Shown one piece after another: positions 16,616 to 26,179 of a stretch of 27,339 nt of DNA. Position 1 is the first letter of the stretch. Each line of letters starts with the position of its first letter. The position numbers and the translations under genes were made by a program. The notes under the pieces were generated by a model. The model had not been told where the DNA came from, did no database searches, and saw only the letters and a list, made by a program, of their open reading frames with translations. The DNA is taken from contig JAIRPU010000139.1 in assembly GCA_031256815.1 (NCBI GenBank), forward strand, positions 1-27,339. Direction: 5' to 3'. The DNA is from Spirochaetaceae bacterium (GTDB lineage: Bacteria > Spirochaetota > Spirochaetia > Treponematales > Breznakiellaceae).

Positions 16616-19600
16616 ATGAAATTCAAATTAAATTCCAGGAAGGAGAGGAATCTAAAGAATTCGATAATTGGTGTTTTGTTGCTTGTAGCGATGAGCGGGA
16701 ATCTTGCGGCTCAATCGCTGCCGCCGCCGGATGTAAAATATTTTAATAAAAATGTTTTTGACTATCATTTTAGCCGAGCCGACCGTGAGTTGTCTCCTGA
16801 TAAATGGATGGATGAAGCGCGGTTAGGTTTGAACTTGGCTTTTGGCGCATGGGAGCAGCTTGCGCTTTCCGTTTTGGATGGAGAGGCGCTTGAAATTGAG
16901 CGTGAAAAACTTTTGCAGTGGAGCGAGTCTGAACTTGCGGAGCGTTATGCTAAGTGGCTTGGCGTGCGTTTTTTTGCCGCGGAAGAGAGCCGCAGGACGT
17001 CGCGGTTTTCGAATAGAGTTCGTTCAGAAAATCTGGATCTTTTTTATTATTTAGACGCGAATGGGAACATTATCTATGATGCGGAAACCGGCGACCCGCT
17101 GGTTGTCCGGCCTGATTTTGGACGCGATCTTTTTGCGGATAAACTTTTTTATGAACAATACATAGATGATGAATCAAAAAATATTACAGGCGTACACAAG
17201 GCAAGGCTGCAGGCGTATTACCCTGAGCTGCTTGAATATATAGAGCCTGAGCGGCGCGGAGAGTTTGAAATATATCTTCAGGATGCGGCGGCCGGTTCTG
17301 AGAATGCGCTGCGTGATGAGTTTGAGCGGATAAAGATAAAAGAGGAGAGGCTTTTAACGGCGAAACGTTCCGGTGATATTTGGAGCCTGCGTAAAAAGAC
17401 AGATAAAGAGGCGGCTGGAGTAATAACGGACGGGCTTATTAGCGAAACACAGCAGATATGCGAAAAGAACATAGCTGCGTTACAGCAGCGGATTGAGGCA
17501 GCGCAGGCTGGAACGGGTAATTTAACTCTTGAAGGTGAAAGATGGCTAAGCGAGTATCAGGAGCAGTTTAACGCGGGATTAAAAGCGTGGCAGGAGGCGG
17601 AAGAGCGTTTTTTTGTGCGCAGGATTGAATGGGAACAATCCGCTGGAAAAAGCTTTGAACAGGGCGAGGAAGCGTGGAGCGTGGCATTTGCGCGGTTTGG
17701 AGAAGAGCGCGAAAAATGGGAAATAAAATCGAATGAATTATTTGAAGAAGGGAAAAAACTATTTAACAATTTATCTGCTGAACTTAACGCTGCGATTAAA
17801 TCAGCGAAAGAAGAAATGGAGCGTGATATTGAAACGCGCAGCAGGGATGCCGGAGCGCGCGCGCAGTCGTGGCTTGAAACATATATAAGCGCCGGTAAAA
17901 TAGTTGTTTCTGCGCAGGAGTATATAGAGTTCTGGGTAACAGAGCTGCGAAATGAAATTAAATATGAAATTGACGAAACAAGCAGAGTGTTAAATGAAAA
18001 GAGGAATATATTAAATATAAAAATAAAAGAAGCGGGTAATTATAACAAGGAAATAAACAGAGGGCATTATTTAGATTATTCAGATAAAAAATCTGTTTGG
18101 GTGCCATACCACAGTCCTGAAGAAATTTTGGAATTAAGAAAAGCATTAAACGCGGTAAACAATGAAATATCGATTTTAAGAGCGGAGCTTAAGCCGCTGC
18201 AAACAAAGCTTGCAAGTTTAAATGCGGAACAACAAGAGGCGGTAAAAGAAGCGCCCGCAGTGTCGCACAAAGATTTTTCTATATGGCTTGCCGCTAACGA
18301 AGCAAAAAAAGATTCTGAGCGCGGAGCCAAACGCGAACTTGCCGTTTGGTTTGAAATGTATACAAAGTATATGCAAAGCGCGCAAAAGGCAAAGGAAACT
18401 CTTGTAACAGACTTTGGTTTGGTTATGGGAAGCGGAGCGTTAACCGATGTGCTTTCTAATGGCGTGCGGAGCGGTGATTTTAATTTGGACGAGTTTCAGA
18501 TAGAGCTGCTGCGCGCGCAGGCGGTTTCAAATTACTGGGAGCGCAAAGCGGATATAGCGCAGGCGGTTTTTGATTATTCCACGGCGCTTACCGCAGGGCG
18601 TACGACGAATGTGGAAGGCGAGGCAAAGCGCAATGATACAAAAGCGCGTTACGAGAGTGCAAAAGCTGCCTACGAAGCCGGTTTAATTAGATTAAAAGAG
18701 GCGCAAAACGCGGTTGAAGACAAGAGGCAAGAAATAGATGAAGTAATATTAAAATTGCGCATAGCGGAGGCGGAAGTTTCCAGGCTTAACGAAGAGTATA
18801 CAAATATAAAAATGGTATACGAATTAAATGACGCCGGAGAAACAATCCGCGAAGAAATGATAGAACATTTTAGCGGTTATTTAACGCTGGAGGGGGAGTT
18901 ATTAAAGAGGGATAAAGATTCTGTATATTACAATTATTTGCAAAAGATGCGCCTTCTTGGGGCAGACGGCGTTAAGTTTGATTCGGAACAGGCGCTTGTA
19001 AAGCTTGTTGCAGGCGGAGAAGAAACTCAATCTTTGGCAGAATTAAAAGAAGCTGTTAATGAAACAGAAAAGAAAATAGCGGATAAACAAAATGAAGATG
19101 CCGGCAGCAGCGAAGAAGAATTAAATAGTCTTTTAGCGGAAAAACAGCGCCGTGTTATGGAGTATCAGCTTAGAAAGGCAGAAATAGAATTGCTTTCGTC
19201 AGAATCGACGGCGGCATGGCTTACATCTGTTTTTAACGATGCTGCGAATAACAGAGCGGCGCTTGATGAAGAGGAAATAAATGATATTAAAGACAAAGGC
19301 GCTTATGCGTGGCTTGAAGAATGTTACAGCAATACCGAAAAAACCATTAATGATTATTATAACGATGTAAATGAAGGGACAAGCGAAAGGGATTATGAAT
19401 TAGAAAATCAGCTTGGCGCAGAAATTAAGTTTTACGGCGGCCTGCTTAATGCGCTGGATAATTGCGCGTTAAGTTCAAGGGCGGCGGTAAATGAAAATTA
19501 CGCGAGAGAACAAAAAAGATTAAAAAGTTTTTTTAGGTTTTTGGGAATATCTGCTGAGGAAGGCGAAGCGGAATATCTTATTCCTGACGCAGAAAAAATA

Positions 19601-22600
19601 AAAGAGGCGCTGCTTTCTGAACCGCAGGACTTTGCGGATAACATAGTTGAGCTTTGCACAAGAATTGCGGCGCTTAGAGGCGTTCTGCCTGTTCAATTTT
19701 CGCAGATGTTTTTTGAGTGGACTTCGGAGTTTATAGGCTACACGGCGGCTTTAGGCGCGGAAAGAGGCCTGTTAAAAGAAATAAATATTGAGGATATAGA
19801 AGAGAATCTAAAACAAATTGATTTGCTTATGGCAAACGGAATGTGCGATGACAGGCTTTTTGAATGTCAAAATTATAACAGCATAATGTTGCAGCTTGCA
19901 ATCGCCCGTGATGAATATAATAAACTTTGCGAAGAAGAAAAAGATGCAAAACAAAAAAACTGGCGTGTTTATTTAAACGATTCGTTTAATGAAGAATTTT
20001 TTACAAAAAAACAAATTCAGATAGAGTCGGAAATGGCGGCGTTTGGTTTTGCGGACGCGGAGCTTAACGACCGGTTTAACAGTTTTAAACTTAATTTGAA
20101 TCTGCTTAACGATGCTCTTTCTGAATTTAATTTAAATGAATACGGCGATTTTTCGGAATTGGTAAATGATGCAGAAAAATATCTTAACAATCCCGAAGAG
20201 TGCGCTGCAGATTCAATTAAAGAAGAGTTTTTATGGCAGGAAGAATTAAAAAATGAAAAGAGCGGATATAACGGATTTTTGGCGCAGCTTGAGTATCAAA
20301 GGCAGCAGTTTTCTCTTTTGGGCTATGCCTACGACTTTGCAACATCTGCAAAAGAAGAAATAAAAAAACAGATGGATGCGGCGCGGCTGGTATTTGAAGA
20401 TGCTGAAGCGCAATACAAAGAGGCTGCCGCTGTTTTTGACGCGGAAGTTAATATAATGAGTTTAAAAAGCGCTGAATACGAAACGGTATATGAAAGCGTA
20501 ATGAAGTTATATAACGAAGTGTCGTTTGCAAGGCATGAATATGAAAAACAGGAGGCTATTCGGCGCTGGGCAAGCACCGCCTATCTTGGAGCGGGAACGC
20601 CTGAATCGGATCTACGCGCCGCCAATGAAAACTCTGTCCGCGCAAAAATTGTTTTAGACGCGCTTACTGATGTTTACAATAATGGGGAAACAAAGCGTGA
20701 ATACAATACGGCGGAGTATCAGGAAGTTTATGAAAAATACAAAAGAGCTTTTGAAGACATGGCGTTTAACGGAAAAGTTAAGTATGAGCTTGAAGCGGAA
20801 ATAAAACGTGAAACAGAAAGAAATAATATGCTGTATAAGAGTTACAGCGAAGAGATTGCGAATATTGCAGGCAATTTATTGTTTTCGCGTAATGAATCCG
20901 CAATAGAAGAGGGTTCTGTTTTTCCGTTTATTGAAGTTGATGAAGCCGGCCGGCTGCGTTTTGCTACTGGAGAGCGGCCGCAGGATTTGGCTTCGTTGTA
21001 TGAAAAAAAACTTGCGGAAGCGCGATTGGCCGGCAATGCCGCCTTGATTCAGAATCTTTTTTCGTTTGAAAAATTAAGTTCCGGTTTTTCTGACAGCTTT
21101 GTTATAAATCAATCTGAAGATGAAAGTGAAAAGTTAAAAAATCATTTTACGGCTGTAAAAGAAAATGGAACTGAAACGCGCGAAGTAACCGACTTTGAGC
21201 TTGCGTTAAGAAATTTAACTGAATATATGTCGGCTAATCTTACAAGTGTGGATGCATATATAAGGTGGGGCCTGGCAAAAGATTTTCTTATTCAAACGCT
21301 TTGTACGGCAAATAAAGGAAACGATTTGTTTGAAGGTAACCTTAATCAGCGGGACAGCGCGCTTACTGATAAAAACAGTAATTTGGGCAAAAAAGCGGCC
21401 GCAATGATTCCGTTTGGCTACAGTTCTGTTGCAAGCAAATCGTATTCGGACTATCAGCTTTGGGAAAAACAACTAAAAGCGTATAACAGTCTTGGCGAAG
21501 AAGAGCGCGCTAATTTGGAGTTTTTTGTAATACTCATGCTTTCCGGCGGAGGCGGCAGCGAGGCGGGTACGCTTAGAAATGCTTCAAGATATGTTGATTA
21601 TAAAAAAGTTTATGATATTGTCAGCAGTGAAAAAGACAAAGCCGAGATAGCATTCACCATTGCTTGCGCAACATCTGTACTTGTATTGCCGATAATACTT
21701 ATTCTTTGTTACAACGATGCGCGGAATCAGCTTGGAGATACAAAAAACTCGTTAAAAAGCCCGTTAAATGAAAGCAAAGCGCAGCTTGATAAGGGAAGCG
21801 CTAAGTTGGCCGAAGAGACAAAGAATTCTGTTTCGTATTTAAAAGAGTATCAGGAGTCTTCGGAGCGGCTTGCAAAGTTAAACGGTGAAGCGCCTGAAGG
21901 CGCTTATGCCGGATGGGCGCAGATAAATATTTCGTTAGAGACGGCAGGTATTTTTAGCGAAGAGGAGATAGAGCGGTTAAGGCAAATATGGGAAGAGGTA
22001 ACGGAGAAGAAGACGATAGCCGGAAGCAATGTGCCTGTTGCCTTAGGCGAGCTGCTTGAGTATCACCGTGAACAGCGTAAAGAAAGGCTTGAAGAATGGG
22101 ACGCGCAGTGGGCAAAGGACGAAGAGGCGCGAACAAAAGAGCAGAGTGAATACCGAAAGTTTTCTGACGGCTGGATAGCTGAAGGCGGAGAGGCAGCGGC
22201 GCTGGAGGCCGCGGTAAGAAAAGTTTACAACGCGGCAAGCGCGGCAAGAAAAAATCATACAGGATTAATAGAAACGGAACTGTTAAATGAGTTTAGCGGA
22301 TTAAATGAGCGCGCGAATATTTACGAAGCGGAAGTAAAGGAGCTTGCCGGTGAGTATTCAAATAACGCGCAGCGCTTTCTTGCGGAAAGGTTAACGGCCG
22401 AATTAAACGCGCAGGAGAGTTTGTGGGAAGTTCAAATAAAAGAGCTTAACGACAAGTATAAGGAATGGCAGCGTTACTGCGAGTTGATACTGGAGAACGG
22501 ACGCGCCGACTGGAAAGCCGGACGTGAGCGTATGCTGACGGAATATGAAGTATGGCGGTCTGAGTTTAATAGAGAGTATCAGGAGATATCGCAGGAATGG

Positions 22601-25600
22601 GACGGAGCGTATCTTGTATCGCTTGAAGAGAAGAACGAATGGGTAGAGGCTGCAAGTCAGGCGGCGCTTGGAGCGTCAAGGAATGAGTTTGCGGCGTTAA
22701 TGAATATGAGCGGAGCAAAGAAGTTTGATACGTTTAGCCCGCTTGGCAGGATAAAAACAAACGGCGCAGAGGAGGCCGGGCGGATATTAAAAGAGGTGTT
22801 GAATAGCTCCGGCATAGTGCAAATGGAAAGCGCGATGCTGATGATGAACAGCGCTGTAGGAGACGTTCAGGCGCAAAAGGCGCGGTATTTTAACGTTAGC
22901 GGTTTTACACAAAGGGCTGAAGCGGAAAAGAATGCGCTGCAGTTTGCCAAAGAGATGAACGAAAGTTTAGCTGAACGTGAGTCTAAACGGCTTGCTGCGA
23001 CATTAAAGAGCCAGATACAGGCGCTAAAGGCGGGGATAATAGAAGCGATAAGAGAGCGGAACGAAAACTTTGTAAAGCAGATGGACGAGATGTTTATATT
23101 CTGCGGGCAGTGGAGCCGCAGCGGGAAGAACTATCGTAAGGATGTAGTAGCACATTCAACGCTTGTGCAGCCTGTAATAACGGAGAGCGCGTTTGTGGAA
23201 GGGTACAGGGAATATAGTCTTTCGCAGGATAAAATAACGCTTGAGTTAAAAATAGATTTAAGCGAAGAGCGGCTTAACGGGATAAACAGCACCGGGATTA
23301 ACTTAATAATGAGGGAGGCGCAAAAGGAGATAAAGGGAGAGCGGGAAAAGATATTTGGGAAGTATAACAGCAATAATGAAAAAGAGAGCCGCGGGACGAT
23401 AGACAAGTGGATAGAGTATAAGGGAGGTAAGGATAATTCGCCCGGCGGAGTAGAGTACAACCGGCTGACCGAAGAGTTTAACAAATGGGCGCAGAAAGAA
23501 GCGCTAGGGGTTGGAGCGCTTACAGCAGCGTTGTGGGACAAGCCGATGTGGGATTCGCGCGGTTCGTTTTTTGAAGCGCCGTCTTTAAGGTCGATAGGGA
23601 GTATAGCGGCAAGTGTTGTGGGAACGATTCTTAGCGGCGGGCTTGGAGCGGCGGTTCTTGGTTTTACGAACTCGTTTTTGTTTAACACGCTTGATGCCGC
23701 AGGAGGATATAAAACTGTGTCTGAATCGATGTTTGCTATAGGTAAAGACGCCCTCATAGCCGGCGTGTCGCTTGTACCGGTGCTTGGAGGAAATGCTATT
23801 TCTGGTGCATTAGGTAAAATTACTGAAAAAGTAAGTGGTTGGGCAGGCACTTTGTTGTCTAAGTCTGCTGAGATAGGCATAGGAGTTGCAACACAGACGG
23901 CGCAAACGTTGTTGAGCAATGTAAACTACAGCAGCAGCGGCGGGTTGAGTTACAATGGCAAGTGGGAAGATTTGGGTACCTCTGCGCTTAGCGGGGCGTT
24001 ATCCAGCGCGGCTTCGTTTGGGATTGCGAAACTTGGTTCGATAGAAGGTTTAAGCAAGTTTACGCAGGGTGCTGTTGGCAAAACGGTAATGAAAATGACG
24101 GATACGCTTACAACAGGAACGATAAACAGCACAATAAGCGCGGTAACGTTTGACGGCGGGATTGGATTTTCTAAAGAAAAGTTTTATGATGGCATGAAGA
24201 ACGTTGCGCGGCAGACGGTTGTAAGCGGTATAGACACATTTGTATCGTCGAAGCTTGAAAACAAACACCTTGGACAAAACGATGAAAAAGCGGCAGGATT
24301 TGATGATGTGAATAAAATAGGTATTGGGAATTATAACAGCACGGTAGGCACGATTCTAAGCCAGAGCGCTAATATTGCTATGGGCGGAGAGGCAGTGTTT
24401 AATATTGCTGCTATGATGGGGAAAGCCGATTCTCAAGGGTTTTTGGAGATGCACATTGGAGGCAAAGGCTTTTTTGGAATGAACTTTGGCACCGGCGGAA
24501 TAGACATGAGTGTTGTAGGGTTTGGTGTTTCTGAAAAAGGTTTAAGTGTTAATGGCGGCAGGATAGGTTCTGCGCTTGCCGGAGCAAAGGCGATTGCTGT
24601 AAATGAGGCTATAGGGCGGCACGTAAAAGAAACCGGAGCTGATGTAGCAGTAGCGCTGCGCGCGCAATATGGATTTGGAGATGATTTGCAAAAAGAGCAG
24701 TTAAAGGAAATATTAAGCGGTAAGACGGTGCTTAACCTGAGTTCTGAAGGGGACGCAGTTGCGCAGACTGTAATGGAAGATGGGAAGCGTGTAGTGTCGT
24801 TAAACGGGTATAAGGAAGGGATGAGTGTTGCGGAGCAGATGGCGCTTGGTCTAACGCTTGGGCATGAAGCATATCGTGACGGCATAGTGGACAAGAACAA
24901 CGTGCTTGAAACCCGGGAGGCTGTTGCGGGGCATACGGAGATGGCGTTGAGGATGTTTAGCGACAGCGCTTATAAAGCTGAAATGAACAATATTATAGGC
25001 GGGAACGTCAACTTGCAAAGAGACATAACAGCCTACATTCAGGGAAGCAATGTGTTTAACGCCTACGCCGACAGCAACTACGACTCCAGCGCAGACTTCT
25101 GGAAGCTTATGGAGAATGGGGCGCTTGAATATGATGGCGATGGCTGGTTAAAAGATTCAAAAGGCGCTCTTTGGTTAGACGAAAATAAGAATCCGATAGG
25201 CGCTCAAGGTATTGAAAGCGGATTAGCAAAAATTCTTGGTATATCAGCTGACGAAGCTGCTTCTATATTGACTAATTACGGTTTTTTTAAAAATGGATCA
25301 AATAAATGCTGGTTTGATGATAAAAATAAAGATAAATCTGTAAACCTTAAACAAAGCGGAAGCCCTGCTGACTATGCCGGATTTTCTGTTGGTACAAGCA
25401 ATTATTATTTAGGTCTTTATCAACAAAAATTGGATAAATATAATACATTATCTATTTATAATAATTTACTTTTTGATGGTATTATGGCTAAAGACAATAG
25501 TGGTAGTTTTATAAGTTATAATGAATACAAAGCAAGAAATTTTATTATTAATGAACCTGTGTATTATAAGCAAAATACTTTCGAGAGTGCGCCTGTTAGC

Positions 25601-26179
25601 GGCGCTTTTGATGCTAGATCAGGGAAAGGGTATGTTCATAGAGGTGTTGACGCGGCAGTTAGTGGAGAGAAGGTAATGCCTCTTTTCTACAATGATACAA
25701 GCCGTGTTGTTAAAGTAAATAATAGTTTGGAAGATGAGAAAACTGCTCAAGGCAAATATGTTGTTGTAGCTACAGATATAACTTATAATTATCAAGGTCA
25801 AACGTATACCGAAACTATTTATAATAGAGTTTTGCATTTAGAAAAAACAAATGTAGAGGTCGGTTCTGCGGTAAACAAGAATACGGTGTTAGGAATTAGT
25901 GGTAATACAGGCCTTTGGGAAGGGGGGGGATATGCCTCGCATGCGCACGAAGATGTTTATACAATTACTAATCCAAAATTACCGAAAAGCGGGGTTCAGG
26001 GCAGTCCGTATTTAAATTCGCTGTCAGAAAAAGTGAAAAATGTAATGCCAAAAAACAAAATGATGCCATCATATGAAACAAAGCCTGTAATTGAGCATGA
26101 CGGCAAAGTATATTACGATAAATTTATTATTGCCGATAAATCAAAGTATAATTTTAGGAAAGATGCTTACAAGTATTAA
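16616..26179 (+). CDS. Giant exported coiled-coil protein with C-terminal M23 metallopeptidase tip (polymorphic-toxin-like)
   Basis: A 3187-residue single frame without interruption. The N-terminus is a signal peptide: basic region to K14, hydrophobic core I17-M26, likely cleavage after LAA (residue 32). Residues about 60-2160 are mostly charged coiled coil, with two blocks of a 29-residue Trp repeat (310-383 and 1937-2009) and one hydrophobic stretch able to span a membrane (about 1679-1699). Then come a segment with FIFCGQWSRSGKNYRK (about 2161), a Gly/Ala-rich hydrophobic region (about 2323-2440) and a region with GHEAYRDG and ETREAVAGH (H2750-E2751, H2773). From about residue 2830 the DNA becomes AT-rich. 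The tip has the M23 set HRGVD (H3008, D3012), LHLEK (H3074) and SHAHED (H3109, H3111). This resembles the long trunk plus variable tip families of Leptospira and Treponema (I recall TIGR04388; unverified). The tip likely cuts peptidoglycan cross-links in the periplasm or in a rival cell. GGAGGA, 4 bases before the ATG, sets the start. Confidence 0.88.
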   Translation: MKFKLNSRKERNLKNSIIGVLLLVAMSGNLAAQSLPPPDVKYFNKNVFDYHFSRADRELSPDKWMDEARLGLNLAFGAWEQLALSVLDGEALEIEREKLLQWSESELAERYAKWLGVRFFAAEESRRTSRFSNRVRSENLDLFYYLDANGNIIYDAETGDPLVVRPDFGRDLFADKLFYEQYIDDESKNITGVHKARLQAYYPELLEYIEPERRGEFEIYLQDAAAGSENALRDEFERIKIKEERLLTAKRSGDIWSLRKKTDKEAAGVITDGLISETQQICEKNIAALQQRIEAAQAGTGNLTLEGERWLSEYQEQFNAGLKAWQEAEERFFVRRIEWEQSAGKSFEQGEEAWSVAFARFGEEREKWEIKSNELFEEGKKLFNNLSAELNAAIKSAKEEMERDIETRSRDAGARAQSWLETYISAGKIVVSAQEYIEFWVTELRNEIKYEIDETSRVLNEKRNILNIKIKEAGNYNKEINRGHYLDYSDKKSVWVPYHSPEEILELRKALNAVNNEISILRAELKPLQTKLASLNAEQQEAVKEAPAVSHKDFSIWLAANEAKKDSERGAKRELAVWFEMYTKYMQSAQKAKETLVTDFGLVMGSGALTDVLSNGVRSGDFNLDEFQIELLRAQAVSNYWERKADIAQAVFDYSTALTAGRTTNVEGEAKRNDTKARYESAKAAYEAGLIRLKEAQNAVEDKRQEIDEVILKLRIAEAEVSRLNEEYTNIKMVYELNDAGETIREEMIEHFSGYLTLEGELLKRDKDSVYYNYLQKMRLLGADGVKFDSEQALVKLVAGGEETQSLAELKEAVNETEKKIADKQNEDAGSSEEELNSLLAEKQRRVMEYQLRKAEIELLSSESTAAWLTSVFNDAANNRAALDEEEINDIKDKGAYAWLEECYSNTEKTINDYYNDVNEGTSERDYELENQLGAEIKFYGGLLNALDNCALSSRAAVNENYAREQKRLKSFFRFLGISAEEGEAEYLIPDAEKIKEALLSEPQDFADNIVELCTRIAALRGVLPVQFSQMFFEWTSEFIGYTAALGAERGLLKEINIEDIEENLKQIDLLMANGMCDDRLFECQNYNSIMLQLAIARDEYNKLCEEEKDAKQKNWRVYLNDSFNEEFFTKKQIQIESEMAAFGFADAELNDRFNSFKLNLNLLNDALSEFNLNEYGDFSELVNDAEKYLNNPEECAADSIKEEFLWQEELKNEKSGYNGFLAQLEYQRQQFSLLGYAYDFATSAKEEIKKQMDAARLVFEDAEAQYKEAAAVFDAEVNIMSLKSAEYETVYESVMKLYNEVSFARHEYEKQEAIRRWASTAYLGAGTPESDLRAANENSVRAKIVLDALTDVYNNGETKREYNTAEYQEVYEKYKRAFEDMAFNGKVKYELEAEIKRETERNNMLYKSYSEEIANIAGNLLFSRNESAIEEGSVFPFIEVDEAGRLRFATGERPQDLASLYEKKLAEARLAGNAALIQNLFSFEKLSSGFSDSFVINQSEDESEKLKNHFTAVKENGTETREVTDFELALRNLTEYMSANLTSVDAYIRWGLAKDFLIQTLCTANKGNDLFEGNLNQRDSALTDKNSNLGKKAAAMIPFGYSSVASKSYSDYQLWEKQLKAYNSLGEEERANLEFFVILMLSGGGGSEAGTLRNASRYVDYKKVYDIVSSEKDKAEIAFTIACATSVLVLPIILILCYNDARNQLGDTKNSLKSPLNESKAQLDKGSAKLAEETKNSVSYLKEYQESSERLAKLNGEAPEGAYAGWAQINISLETAGIFSEEEIERLRQIWEEVTEKKTIAGSNVPVALGELLEYHREQRKERLEEWDAQWAKDEEARTKEQSEYRKFSDGWIAEGGEAAALEAAVRKVYNAASAARKNHTGLIETELLNEFSGLNERANIYEAEVKELAGEYSNNAQRFLAERLTAELNAQESLWEVQIKELNDKYKEWQRYCELILENGRADWKAGRERMLTEYEVWRSEFNREYQEISQEWDGAYLVSLEEKNEWVEAASQAALGASRNEFAALMNMSGAKKFDTFSPLGRIKTNGAEEAGRILKEVLNSSGIVQMESAMLMMNSAVGDVQAQKARYFNVSGFTQRAEAEKNALQFAKEMNESLAERESKRLAATLKSQIQALKAGIIEAIRERNENFVKQMDEMFIFCGQWSRSGKNYRKDVVAHSTLVQPVITESAFVEGYREYSLSQDKITLELKIDLSEERLNGINSTGINLIMREAQKEIKGEREKIFGKYNSNNEKESRGTIDKWIEYKGGKDNSPGGVEYNRLTEEFNKWAQKEALGVGALTAALWDKPMWDSRGSFFEAPSLRSIGSIAASVVGTILSGGLGAAVLGFTNSFLFNTLDAAGGYKTVSESMFAIGKDALIAGVSLVPVLGGNAISGALGKITEKVSGWAGTLLSKSAEIGIGVATQTAQTLLSNVNYSSSGGLSYNGKWEDLGTSALSGALSSAASFGIAKLGSIEGLSKFTQGAVGKTVMKMTDTLTTGTINSTISAVTFDGGIGFSKEKFYDGMKNVARQTVVSGIDTFVSSKLENKHLGQNDEKAAGFDDVNKIGIGNYNSTVGTILSQSANIAMGGEAVFNIAAMMGKADSQGFLEMHIGGKGFFGMNFGTGGIDMSVVGFGVSEKGLSVNGGRIGSALAGAKAIAVNEAIGRHVKETGADVAVALRAQYGFGDDLQKEQLKEILSGKTVLNLSSEGDAVAQTVMEDGKRVVSLNGYKEGMSVAEQMALGLTLGHEAYRDGIVDKNNVLETREAVAGHTEMALRMFSDSAYKAEMNNIIGGNVNLQRDITAYIQGSNVFNAYADSNYDSSADFWKLMENGALEYDGDGWLKDSKGALWLDENKNPIGAQGIESGLAKILGISADEAASILTNYGFFKNGSNKCWFDDKNKDKSVNLKQSGSPADYAGFSVGTSNYYLGLYQQKLDKYNTLSIYNNLLFDGIMAKDNSGSFISYNEYKARNFIINEPVYYKQNTFESAPVSGAFDARSGKGYVHRGVDAAVSGEKVMPLFYNDTSRVVKVNNSLEDEKTAQGKYVVVATDITYNYQGQTYTETIYNRVLHLEKTNVEVGSAVNKNTVLGISGNTGLWEGGGYASHAHEDVYTITNPKLPKSGVQGSPYLNSLSEKVKNVMPKNKMMPSYETKPVIEHDGKVYYDKFIIADKSKYNFRKDAYKY
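17543..17764 (+). repeat. 29-residue tryptophan repeat, block 1 (residues 310-383 of the giant protein)
   Basis: Tryptophans fall at residues 310, 325, 339, 354 and 368, with Phe at 383: spacing 15, 14, 15, 14, 15. Each 15-residue unit has Phe at +8 and Gly at +11 after the Trp, and each 14-residue unit has Phe at +7. The true unit is therefore 29 residues, about 2.5 copies. Confidence 0.8.
22424..22642 (+). repeat. 29-residue tryptophan repeat, block 2 (residues 1937-2009)
   Basis: Tryptophans at residues 1937, 1951, 1966, 1980, 1995 and 2009 give spacing 14, 15, 14, 15, 14, the same rhythm as block 1, about 1,600 residues away. Leu or Tyr usually sits at +8. The unit is repeated at the protein level with little DNA identity. 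Confidence 0.8.
25590..26030 (+). other. M23 (LytM-type) zinc-peptidase domain at the tip of the giant protein
   Basis: Residues about 2992-3138. The zinc ligands of the family are all present: His and Asp of HRGVD (H3008, D3012) and the second His of HAH (H3111). The accessory catalytic histidines in LHLEK (H3074) and in HAH (H3109) are there too. The spacing between motifs and the VEVGSAVNKNTVLGISGNTG stretch are typical of M23 enzymes that cleave peptide bridges in peptidoglycan. The domain is therefore predicted active. Confidence 0.85.
25922..25929 (+). repeat. Run of eight G inside the M23 domain
   Basis: Eight consecutive G encode the Gly-Gly-Gly after LWE (codons 3103-3105), between the HRGVD and HAH motifs. 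Gain of one G leads to TAA after about 13 further codons; loss of one G leads to a stop after about 32 codons. Either change removes H3109/H3111. It is the longest G run in the window. Confidence 0.9.

Noticed and set aside
23131..23919. Minus-strand frame of 262 codons inside the giant gene
   Set aside because: Pro/Ser/Leu-rich mirror of a clear coding frame, with no ribosome site and no recognisable domain. The frame at 14214-14897 was rejected for the same reason.
24863..24934. Calling HEAYRDG ... H a canonical HExxH metalloprotease
   Set aside because: The spacing does not fit HExxH. It is listed only as a motif worth checking.
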